Assembly (NCBI GenBank): GCA_046727895.1
Contig: JBKPDM010000475.1
Coordinates: forward strand, 1-5,683
Source: DATAOG01 sp046727895
GTDB taxonomy: Bacteria > Pseudomonadota > Alphaproteobacteria > Geminicoccales > Geminicoccaceae
Direction of reading: 5' to 3'
Length of the DNA: 5,683 bases
In this document: piece by piece, positions 1 to 5,288 of the stretch
How the letters are laid out: the number at the start of each line of letters is the position of its first letter
Numbering within the stretch: the stretch's first letter is position 1
Made by a program: the position numbers and the translations under genes
The notes under the pieces: generated by a model
What the model was told of the DNA's origin: nothing
Databases searched by the model: none
What the model saw: only the letters and a program-made list of their open reading frames with translations

Positions 1-465
1 GGAGATGCCACCGCTCTGCCGTTCGGCGACGATCACTTCGATGCGGCGCTGACCATTCACGCGGCGATGAAGATACCGGCCAAGCACGAGGTGTACGAGG
101 AGGCCCGGCGCGTCGTGAAGCCGGGCGGGATGTTCGCCGTCTATGACGTTCTGCAGGGCGAGGGCGGCGAGGTCCTGTTCCCGGTGCCCTGGGCGCGCGA
201 GCCTTCGATCAGCCATCTGGCGACGCCCGACGAGATGCGCTCGCTCCTGACCGATGCCGGCTTCAAGATCCTGGAGGTGCCGGACTCGACCGACGAGAGC
301 CAGCGCTTTTTCGAAACGATGCTGGCGCACTTTGCGCAGTCGGGCACGCTTCCCGTGAGATGGGAGATCTTGTTTGGCGGCCAGTTTCCGGAAATGGCGC
401 GCAACCAGGTTCGTAACCTGACCGAACGGCGGATCAGGACGGTCAGCTACATCTGCCAGGCCTGA
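1..465 (+). CDS. Class I SAM-dependent methyltransferase, C-terminal part (5' end outside window)
   Basis: This is the C-terminal 154 residues of a class I SAM-dependent methyltransferase (Methyltransf_11/UbiE-like fold). The frame is open from base 1, so the start and the SAM-binding glycine motif lie upstream. Seen: a GDATALPF stretch at visible residues 1-8, followed by a DHFDAAL strand typical of post-motif II in these enzymes. Residues 39-50 (VKPGGMFAVYDV) are the characteristic motif III strand and turn. A conserved-looking tail follows, with a TPDEMRSLLTDAGF helix at 75-88. The ATG at 67 is internal: good family-like sequence continues upstream of it, so it is not the start. The substrate cannot be told from this half; small-molecule methylation is the family expectation. 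The gene ends 39 bases before the stop of the convergent nuclease gene. It is not obviously tied to the sugar genes further right. Confidence 0.87.
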   Translation, partial: GDATALPFGDDHFDAALTIHAAMKIPAKHEVYEEARRVVKPGGMFAVYDVLQGEGGEVLFPVPWAREPSISHLATPDEMRSLLTDAGFKILEVPDSTDESQRFFETMLAHFAQSGTLPVRWEILFGGQFPEMARNQVRNLTERRIRTVSYICQA

Positions 466-468
466 GGG

Positions 469-485
469 CGCCGGCAATGCCGGCG
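469..485. terminator. GC-rich hairpin between convergent genes, possible weak terminator
   Basis: A perfect 7-bp inverted repeat (CGCCGGC / GCCGGCG) with a 3-base AAT loop starts 4 bases after the methyltransferase stop and lies 18 bases beyond the stop of the convergent nuclease gene. The position between two converging genes suits a bidirectional terminator. There is no T-run on either strand, so intrinsic termination would be weak. It may instead be only an mRNA 3'-end stabiliser. Confidence 0.35.
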
Positions 486-503
486 ATTCCGGGTGCCAGA
501 TCT

Positions 504-1031
504 TCAACCGCACCAGGGGTGGCGGGCGCCGTCCCAGGGGCGGGCGAGGCCTTCGGCGACCAGGATGGCGCCGAGCGAGCGGCCGGCGCGCTCGAGGGTG
601 CGGAGCTTGCGCCCGTAGCGGTCCTCGTCCCGCTCGCCGGTCCGCACCAGCTCGAACGGCCCCGCGTTGATCAGCTCCAGGAGGCGGCGCGTCGCGCGCT
701 CGCCGCGCGCCCGCTCCGATGCGCACTTCGGGCTGAAGACCTCGGGCGCGTCGATGTCCTCGAGCCGGATCTTGAGCCCGCCGTAGCGGATGGTGTCGCC
801 ATCGATCACGCAGTTGGGTCGGCGCGCCCATGCGCAGAGTACGAAACCGCCACCCCCGTTCATGACGAAGGTGCCTTGCCCGCTCATGGCGTTCGGAAGC
901 TCTTCGGGGCCGAACCACGCGGCCCCCGCCACGGCGATCACCGCCGCAAGCGGCGACCATGGCATCCGCCGCAGCCACGAGCGGCGGCGTCTGCTTCCCG
1001 CCTGGCGTCTGAATCCGATGCCTTTGACCAA
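504..1031 (-). CDS. Staphylococcal nuclease-like (thermonuclease family) protein with N-terminal membrane anchor
   Basis: A 175-residue SNase-domain protein, predicted Ca2+-dependent phosphodiesterase acting on DNA or RNA outside the cytoplasmic membrane. Residues 6-22 are Arg-rich and are followed by one hydrophobic segment (about 27-40), so the protein is probably a signal-anchored or exported one with its positive end inside. The SNase domain covers about 73-174. By alignment with the S. aureus enzyme, the metal and catalytic residues are present: D79 in DGDT (D21), R89 in KIRL (R35), D94 and E97 in IDAPE (D40, E43), and R141 in DRYGR (R87). The C-terminal GLARPWDG motif is typical of bacterial thermonuclease-family proteins. 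The start is TTG at 1029-1031, chosen because GGGAGGAA sits 9 bases upstream (1041-1048) and a good promoter lies behind it. An ATG at codon 23 is possible but has no proper ribosome site and would lose the basic N-terminus. It is transcribed convergently with the upstream methyltransferase. Confidence 0.9.
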   Translation of the reverse strand: MVKGIGFRRQAGSRRRRSWLRRMPWSPLAAVIAVAGAAWFGPEELPNAMSGQGTFVMNGGGGFVLCAWARRPNCVIDGDTIRYGGLKIRLEDIDAPEVFSPKCASERARGERATRRLLELINAGPFELVRTGERDEDRYGRKLRTLERAGRSLGAILVAEGLARPWDGARHPWCG

Positions 1032-1051
1032 TGCCGCTGGTTCCTCCCGAT

Positions 1052-1071
1052 CTCTGTCGCCAATGACAGAG
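1052..1071 (-). promoter_or_regulatory. Hairpin in the predicted 5' leader of the nuclease gene
   Basis: A perfect 7-bp inverted repeat (CTCTGTC / GACAGAG) with a 6-base spacer lies just upstream of the nuclease Shine-Dalgarno (1041-1048). It falls within the predicted transcript leader between the promoter at 1094-1123 and the TTG start. It could be a repressor-binding dyad or an mRNA hairpin that affects initiation. The sequence shows only the symmetry; the role is inference. Confidence 0.4.
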
Positions 1072-1093
1072 TAATCCGGCGTCGTTGCTGATC

Positions 1094-1123
1094 AGTATAT
1101 CCATGCTGCGCAATTGATGGCAA
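1094..1123 (-). promoter_or_regulatory. Sigma70-type promoter for the nuclease gene
   Basis: Read on the minus strand, a -35 box TTGCCA (1118-1123, 5 of 6 to TTGACA) and a -10 box TATACT (1094-1099, 5 of 6 to TATAAT) are separated by 18 bases. Transcription would start near 1087, giving a leader of about 55 bases before the TTG at 1031. The surrounding bases are AT-rich compared with the rest of the window. This is the best promoter-like sequence I found in the window. Confidence 0.55.
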
Positions 1124-1283
1124 AGAAAGCCGTGCGGCAATACTGCGTCGACCATTATTCAACCATTGGTTTGGAACTCGAGCATGACTACCCGTCTGCG
1201 CGGCAACAGGCGCGCCGAAGCGATCTCGTTCGGGAAGTCCGCGAACCAAGCGCGAGCGAGGGCGGACGCGCGGGCGAAAAAGC

Positions 1284-1718
1284 TCAGCCGGGCTGGGTCT
1301 CGATCAGCTCGATGCCATCGGGAAGCCGGAGCCAGCGATGGCGCCTTGAGGCCCAATAGAGGCGCTCGGGTCGCGCGAAATCGGGATCGGCGAAGCAGCC
1401 GACCGGGATGCCGATGATTCCCGGATTGGCGTCCACCCGAAAGCACACGGTGACCCCGCAGGTCGGACAGAACTCGCTCTCGGAGCCGCGCCCGGAATCG
1501 CCGTGGTGCCGCCAGACGGTCCGCTCGCCGGCAACATTCACGGCCGCTGCCGGATAGAAGGCGCTGTAGGTGAAGGCGCCACCGCTCCTTCTCTGGCAGC
1601 TCAGGCAGCTGCAGGCATGGACCGCGGCAGGCGTGCCGCGTGCCGTCACGATGAGCTGGCCGCAGCCGCAGCGCGCCGTGCGCTCGGGCGTGCCGCCGGT
1701 CTTCGTCACATCTACCAT
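1284..1718 (-). CDS. GFA family protein (glutathione-dependent formaldehyde-activating enzyme/CENP-V fold), zinc-binding
   Basis: A 144-residue protein of the GFA/CENP-V family, whose namesake speeds the addition of glutathione to formaldehyde; most members have no proven reaction. All seven zinc cysteines expected of the fold are visible: C17 and C19 (RCGCG), C36, C38 and C41 (CSCLSC, followed by QRRSGGAF, the family's CxxCxxxxG-type turn), and C84 and C87 (FCPTCG). The ending LYWASRRHRWLRLPDGIE resembles the typical C-terminal strand and DGLP-like turn of the family. I prefer the ATG at 1716-1718 because GGGAGG (1729-1734) lies 10 bases upstream. An in-frame ATG at 1734-1736 would add six residues (MGGVTG) but lacks a properly spaced ribosome site. 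The gene is on the same strand as the nuclease but 252 bases away, so the two are probably separate units. It is divergent from the sugar cassette, and a functional link to it is not apparent. Confidence 0.9.
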   Translation of the reverse strand: MVDVTKTGGTPERTARCGCGQLIVTARGTPAAVHACSCLSCQRRSGGAFTYSAFYPAAAVNVAGERTVWRHHGDSGRGSESEFCPTCGVTVCFRVDANPGIIGIPVGCFADPDFARPERLYWASRRHRWLRLPDGIELIETQPG

Positions 1719-1757
1719 CCCGGTCACGCCTCCCATCTTCCGCGCGGGTTCTCTCGA

Positions 1758-1798
1758 GTTGACCGAAAAGCATCTGCCCTCGGCAGGCCATGGTCAAC
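1758..1798. repeat. Nested inverted repeat upstream of the GFA gene
   Basis: GTTGACC (1758-1764) and its exact complement GGTCAAC (1792-1798) flank a 27-base interval. That interval contains a second perfect hairpin, CTGCC-CTC-GGCAG (1774-1786). The outer arms each contain a TTGACC hexamer, one on each strand, which resembles a -35 box facing outward or inward. It lies about 40 bases upstream of the GFA start, so an operator or promoter element for that gene is plausible. That role is inference from position and symmetry only. Confidence 0.4.
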
Positions 1799-1832
1799 CG
1801 CGAGCGCCCGTGGGTACGAGCCTCGCCTCTTG

Positions 1833-1867
1833 CAGCTGGCGACATTCGGTCGCAATGTCGGCAGCTG
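1833..1867. repeat. Long imperfect palindrome, 14-bp arms
   Basis: Arms CAGCTGGCGACATT (1833-1846) and AATGTCGGCAGCTG (1854-1867) are inverted complements with a single G-G mismatch (1839/1861), around a 7-base spacer CGGTCGC. Each end also carries the self-complementary CAGCTG. This is the strongest dyad in the window. It could be a regulator-binding site, an RNA stem-loop, or one copy of a dispersed extragenic palindrome. It has no adjoining T-run, so an intrinsic terminator is unlikely. Confidence 0.55.
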
Positions 1868-1898
1868 AGGCAGCGGTTTGGTTCACGGTACTGTTGCG

Positions 1899-1934
1899 CC
1901 GCGTCCACAGAAACCGTGATCATCTGTGGCGCGG
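1899..1934. repeat. Imperfect inverted repeat, 11-bp arms with one bulge
   Basis: CCGCG-T-CCACAG (1899-1910) pairs with CTGTGG-CGCGG (1924-1934), giving 11 base pairs with one unpaired T at 1904 and a 13-base loop. It follows the 1833-1867 palindrome by 31 bases. Possible roles are the same as for that element; nothing in the sequence picks one. Confidence 0.4.
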
Positions 1935-2135
1935 TTGCGTTCCGGCCTTGACCCAAGTCCGATCGATAGACTAATTCGCAAATGCTTGGCTTAGGGGTAA
2001 AGACCGGCCAATCTCAAGAGGGAGCACCAACCCTTGGTTCATATGCCTTCGCTCGTGATGAACGGGAGCGATCGATAGGCTGGCTCTGCTCGGCAGGTCC
2101 GGCAGCCGTCCCGCTATCACCGAGAAACAACCACA

Positions 2136-2897
2136 ATGAAAATCGCCATTCTCGCTGGCGGTCTGGGATCGCGGCTCGTCGAGGAGACACGCGCCAAATC
2201 GAAGGCCATGGTCCGGGTCGGCGACCGGCCGATCCTCTGGCACCTGCTCAAATACTACGAGCACTACGGCTTTACGGAGTTCGTGATCGCGCTGGGCTAT
2301 CGGGGCGACTCGATCCGGAGCTACTTCACCGATCTCGGCGCGCGGCAGCCAGCGGCCTCGAACGGCACGCGCACGGTCGTCTACCCGGACGCCGAGCCGG
2401 GATGGACGGTCGAGCTGGTCGAGACCGGCCTCGAGACCCAGTCGGGCGGCCGGATCAAGCGACTGGCGCCCTATCTCGGCGGCGCGCCCTTCATGCTCAC
2501 CTGGTGCGACGGGCTCGCCGACGTCGATCTGCACCAACTACGCGCGTTTCATGAGGCCCACGGCCGTCTGGCCACCTTGACCGCGATCCATCCGCCGGCC
2601 CGGTTCGGGCGGCTGACGCTGGCCGGCGATCGGATCGTCGCCTTTCGCGAGAAGGCGGTCGATGAAACCGAATGGGTCAATGGCGCGTTTTTCGTCCTCA
2701 ATCCCGGCGTGCTCGACTACATCGCCGGCGACGAGACGCAATGGGAACGCGAGCCGCTGGCGCGACTGGCGGCCGACGGTCAACTGATGGCATACCGCCA
2801 CGATTCCTTCTGGCAGTGCATGGACACGCTGCACGAAGCCCAATTCTTGACCGGGCTGTGGGAGGAAGGGGCGGCGCCCTGGAAGGTTTGGGAGTAG
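2136..2897 (+). CDS. rfbF: Glucose-1-phosphate cytidylyltransferase (RfbF family)
   Basis: A 253-residue cytoplasmic sugar-1-phosphate nucleotidyltransferase. The family makes CDP-glucose and pyrophosphate from CTP and glucose-1-phosphate, the entry step to CDP-linked deoxy and branched sugars; family members are about 257 residues long. Seen: the nucleotide-binding loop LAGGLGSRLVEET (6-18), PILWHLLKYYEHYG (32-45), the metal-binding region CDGLADVD (124-131), HPPARFG (142-148), REK (171-173), VNGAFFVLNP (181-190), WEREPLARLAADGQLMAY (193-210 region onward to 220), and the ending APWKVW (247-252), which is near-diagnostic for RfbF. Odd points: the usual KPKPM after the loop is KSKAM (21-25), GDG is CDG (124-126), and WQPMDTLR is WQCMDTLH (226-233). 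Overall identity to the family seems clear, but the exact sugar or nucleotide could differ. The ATG at 2136 is where the family begins, though only a weak GAGA-like ribosome site precedes it. It is the first gene of a rightward cassette; the next gene starts 2 bases after its stop. Confidence 0.92.
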   Translation: MKIAILAGGLGSRLVEETRAKSKAMVRVGDRPILWHLLKYYEHYGFTEFVIALGYRGDSIRSYFTDLGARQPAASNGTRTVVYPDAEPGWTVELVETGLETQSGGRIKRLAPYLGGAPFMLTWCDGLADVDLHQLRAFHEAHGRLATLTAIHPPARFGRLTLAGDRIVAFREKAVDETEWVNGAFFVLNPGVLDYIAGDETQWEREPLARLAADGQLMAYRHDSFWQCMDTLHEAQFLTGLWEEGAAPWKVWE

Positions 2898-2899
2898 CC

Positions 2900-3943
2900 A
2901 TGCGGGTGTTGCTGACGGGACACGAAGGTTACATCGGCACCGTGCTGGTGCCTCTTCTCTGGGCGGTCGGCGACGAGGTGGTCGGCCTGGACAGCGGCCT
3001 GTTCCGCGAATGCTCGCTCGGGGCGGTGCGCCCGGTGCCGACCATCCGCAAGGACATCCGCGACGTCGAGGCGCGCGATCTCGCCGGCATCGACGCGGTC
3101 ATCCATCTGGCCGGCCTGTCGAACGATCCGCTGGGCGATCTCAACCCCACGTTGACGTTCGAGATCAACCACGAGGCCACCGTGCGCCTCGCCGAGCTGG
3201 TCAAGCGTGCGGGCATCCGGCGGTTTCTCTACGCCTCGACCTGCAGCGTCTATGGCGCCGCCGGCGACGAGATGCTCGACGAGACGAGCCCTTTCAAGCC
3301 GGTCACGCCCTATGCCGAATCCAAGACCCGCTCCGAGCGGGATCTGCGCCGGCTGGCGGACCAGAGCTTCAGCCCGGTCTACCTGCGGGCGGCCACGGCT
3401 TATGGCGCTTCGCCGCTGCTGCGTTTCGACCTGGCGGTGAACAATCTGGTCGCCTGGGCCGCGACCACCGGGCGCGTCTTCCTGAAGAGCCTCGGCACGT
3501 CCTGGCGACCGTTCGTCCACATCGAAGACATCGCGCAGGCCTACATCGTGCTCCTTCGCGCCCCGGGCGAGCTCGTCCACGATCAGGCGTTCAACATCGG
3601 CCAGACCGACGAGAACTACCGGATCCGGGAAATCGCCGAGCTCGTGCGCGACCACGTGCCGGGAACCAGGGTCGAGTTCGCCGCCGATGCCTCGCCCGAC
3701 CAGCGCAACTACCGGGTGAACTGCGACAAGGTGGTCCGGGTGCTGCCGGAATACCGACCGCACTGGAAGGTCGCCCAGGGCATCGACGAGGTCTACCAGG
3801 CGATCGGCGAGGCCGGGTTCAGCAGCGACGACTTCGAGGGTCCGCGCTACAATCGGATCGCGTACCTGCGCCAGTTGCTGGCCGACGAGCGCTTGGCGTC
3901 CGATCTGCGCTGGGCCGATCCGGCCATGATGGCAGCCGACTGA
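2900..3943 (+). CDS. NAD-dependent epimerase/dehydratase family protein (extended SDR)
   Basis: A 347-residue cytoplasmic extended short-chain dehydrogenase acting, by family and context, on a nucleotide sugar. Seen: an N-terminal Rossmann motif GHEGYIG (G7, G10, G13), an acidic D31 after the second strand that favours NAD over NADP, HLAGLSNDP (69-77), STCSVYG (113-119) with T114 at the catalytic Ser/Thr position, the catalytic pair Y138 and K142 in YAESK, LRAATAYGASP (162-172), and a FNIG motif (231-234). The Asp-Glu or Asp-Lys pair of sugar 4,6-dehydratases is replaced by C115-S116. I therefore infer an epimerase, reductase or oxidase role rather than an RfbG-type dehydratase. Similar SDRs beginning G-x-x-GYIG with LSNDPLG are, from memory, common in polysaccharide clusters beside RfbF-like proteins. 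The start at 2900 follows GGGAG with 5-base spacing; that site lies in the end of rfbF, 2 bases away, so the two genes are probably co-transcribed and coupled. Longer upstream extensions of this frame overlap rfbF and look non-native. Confidence 0.92.
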   Translation: MRVLLTGHEGYIGTVLVPLLWAVGDEVVGLDSGLFRECSLGAVRPVPTIRKDIRDVEARDLAGIDAVIHLAGLSNDPLGDLNPTLTFEINHEATVRLAELVKRAGIRRFLYASTCSVYGAAGDEMLDETSPFKPVTPYAESKTRSERDLRRLADQSFSPVYLRAATAYGASPLLRFDLAVNNLVAWAATTGRVFLKSLGTSWRPFVHIEDIAQAYIVLLRAPGELVHDQAFNIGQTDENYRIREIAELVRDHVPGTRVEFAADASPDQRNYRVNCDKVVRVLPEYRPHWKVAQGIDEVYQAIGEAGFSSDDFEGPRYNRIAYLRQLLADERLASDLRWADPAMMAAD

Positions 3944-3948
3944 GGGAA

Positions 3949-3966
3949 ATGTCGGCGTTGAGATGA
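3949..3966 (+). other. Five-codon leader frame overlapping the C-methyltransferase start
   Basis: In the gap after the SDR, GAGGG (3942-3946) precedes an ATG at 3949 that opens a 5-codon frame (M-S-A-L-R). Its TGA (3964-3966) overlaps the ATG of the C-methyltransferase as ATGA. Ribosomes loading here could reinitiate on the methyltransferase, whose own ATG lacks a well-placed Shine-Dalgarno. The GAGGG-to-ATG distance is only about 2-3 bases, so this arrangement may be accidental. Confidence 0.25.
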
Positions 3967-5198
3967 CGATCTATCGCACCGAGAGCCGCTGTCGGTCCTG
4001 TTCGGGTGCGGAGCTCGAGACGATCCTCGCCTTCGGCGAGACGCCACTCGCCGACCGGCTCCTGACCGCCGCGCAGCTCGCCGCGCCCGACATCAAGGCG
4101 CCCTTGACGCTCAGGTTCTGCCGCGCCTGCAGTCTGGTGCAGATCGCCGAGACTGTGCGGCCGGAGATTCTGTTCGACAGCGAGTACCCCTACTTCTCCT
4201 CGGTCTCGAGCACGCTGCTTGCCCACTCGCGCGCCAACGCGCTCGAGCTGATCGAGCGGCAGCGCCTCGGCCCTGGCTCTCTGGTCGTCGAGATCGCCAG
4301 CAACGACGGCTATCTGCTGCGCAACTTCGTCGAGCGCGGCATCCCGGTGCAGGGCATCGACCCGGCCGAGGCGCCCGCAGCGGCGGCGCTCCGTGCGGGA
4401 GTGCCGACCCTGATCGAGTTCTTCGGTCGCGACCTCGCCCGCCGGCTCAAGGCCGAGGGCCGGAGCGCCGACGTGATGATAGCCAACAACGTGCTCGCCC
4501 ACGTCGCCGATCTGAATGGCCTGGTCGAGGGTATCGCCACGCTCCTCAAACCCGACGGCGTCGCCGTTCTCGAGATGCCTTACCTGATCGATCTGATCGA
4601 TCACTGCGAGTTCGACACGATCTACCACCAGCATCTCTGCTATTTTTCGCTGACCGCACTCGACCGGCTGTTCCGTTGCCATGGTCTGATCGTGAACGAC
4701 GTGCGCCGGCTCGCGATCCACGGCGGCTCGCTGCGCCTCTACGTCGGCCATGCCGAAGCGGTCCGCCCGGCGGTCACTGACCTGCTCGCCGCGGAGCGCG
4801 CGCGCGGCTTCGATCGTCTCGAGGCTTACGCCCGCTTCGCCGATGCGGTGCGGACCGTGCACGAGCGGCTCACCCGGCTGGTCGGCGATCTGAAGGCGGC
4901 GGGCAAGCGGATCGCCGCCTACGGCGCTGCGGCCAAGGGGACGACGCTGCTCGCCTATTGCGGTCTCGGGCGCGAGACGCTCGACTATGTGGTCGACCGC
5001 AATCCGTTCAAGCAGGGGCGCCACATGCCCGGCAACAAGCTGCCGATCCTGGCACCCGAGAAGCTGCTCGGGGACCGACCCGACTACACCCTGCTGCTGA
5101 CCTGGAACTTCGCCGATGAGATTCTCGCCCAACAGGCCGGGTATCTGGCCGCGGGCGGCCGCTTCATCATCCCGATTCCCGAGCCGCGCATCGCCTGA
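3963..5198 (+). CDS. Sugar C-methyltransferase, TylC3/NovU/TcaB9 type (class I SAM-dependent, zinc-binding)
   Basis: A 411-residue three-domain methyltransferase. Characterised members (TylC3, TcaB9) move a methyl group from SAM to C3 of a 4-keto nucleotide sugar, giving a branched sugar. Seen: an N-terminal zinc site of two CxxC pairs (C10/C13, C53/C56); the family's EYPYFSS helix (74-80); the SAM motif VVEIASNDGYLL (108-119) with the characteristic SNDG; NNVLAHV (175-181); the active-site segment DTIYHQHLCYFS (218-229); IHGGSLR (252-258); and a C-terminal Methyltransf_14-type domain with AAYGAAAKGTTLL (318-330) and DRNPFKQGRHMPG (345-357). By the family pattern, Y221 and H224 match the tyrosine and the histidine base of TcaB9, but the glutamate between them is Q223 here. 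The length matches the family. It begins 19 bases after the SDR stop; the ATG has no good ribosome site of its own and may be coupled to a tiny upstream frame (3949-3966). Context supports action on the CDP-sugar made by the two genes before it. Confidence 0.92.
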   Translation: MTIYRTESRCRSCSGAELETILAFGETPLADRLLTAAQLAAPDIKAPLTLRFCRACSLVQIAETVRPEILFDSEYPYFSSVSSTLLAHSRANALELIERQRLGPGSLVVEIASNDGYLLRNFVERGIPVQGIDPAEAPAAAALRAGVPTLIEFFGRDLARRLKAEGRSADVMIANNVLAHVADLNGLVEGIATLLKPDGVAVLEMPYLIDLIDHCEFDTIYHQHLCYFSLTALDRLFRCHGLIVNDVRRLAIHGGSLRLYVGHAEAVRPAVTDLLAAERARGFDRLEAYARFADAVRTVHERLTRLVGDLKAAGKRIAAYGAAAKGTTLLAYCGLGRETLDYVVDRNPFKQGRHMPGNKLPILAPEKLLGDRPDYTLLLTWNFADEILAQQAGYLAAGGRFIIPIPEPRIA

Positions 5199-5288
5199 GG
5201 GCAGCGGGACCGCGCGAGCGGCAGAGCATCGAGGACCGGCATCAAGCGGTCGGCCTCTTGGTCTTGGCACCATTCGGAGTACGACCCG

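Larger units (their letters stand above)
1737..2135. other. Gene-free divergent intergenic region carrying several dyads
   Basis: This stretch of about 400 bases separates the leftward GFA gene from the rightward sugar genes. I find no convincing protein: the overlapping open frames are Arg-rich and lack recognisable motifs, and they are extensions of frames antisense to real genes. It must hold the promoters of both flanking genes. On the plus strand a TTGACC hexamer (1948-1953) could serve as a -35 box, but nothing near it is a good -10 box, so I do not call a promoter. Three inverted repeats, listed separately, crowd its left half. A 10-base direct repeat CGATCGATAG occurs at 1960-1969 and 2069-2078. 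A small perfect dyad ACCAA-CCC-TTGGT lies at 2026-2038. Confidence 0.6.

Noticed and set aside
477..1091. A 204-codon plus-strand frame opposite the nuclease gene
   Set aside because: It is the antisense shadow of the SNase-like gene, whose catalytic residues are all present on the other strand.
1237..1267. GTCCGC/GCGGAC dyad after the GFA stop as a terminator
   Set aside because: Only a 6-bp stem with a 19-base loop, and the T-rich stretch lies before the stem on the minus strand, so it does not fit an intrinsic terminator.
1159..1956. A 265-codon minus-strand frame overlapping the GFA gene and the intergenic region
   Set aside because: It is out of frame with the GFA gene, which has all seven zinc cysteines; the rest is Arg-rich. 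The last 40 residues (SFFARASALARAWFADFPNE and onward) look slightly protein-like but have no recognised homologue to my knowledge.
1960..2078. Direct repeat CGATCGATAG at 1960-1969 and 2069-2078
   Set aside because: Ten bases with a self-complementary core, 109 bases apart; too short to separate from chance or to call as paired binding sites or attachment sites.
1971..2554. Overlapping open frames on both strands at the start of the sugar cassette
   Set aside because: Both run into rfbF in the wrong frame or antisense, and the intergenic parts have no motifs.
2780..3763. A 327-codon minus-strand frame opposite the SDR gene
   Set aside because: It is the antisense shadow of the SDR with no recognisable fold signature.
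3010..3966. A 318-codon plus-strand frame inside the SDR gene
   Set aside because: It is Arg/Gly/Pro-rich shadow sequence out of frame with the clearly recognisable SDR; no motifs.
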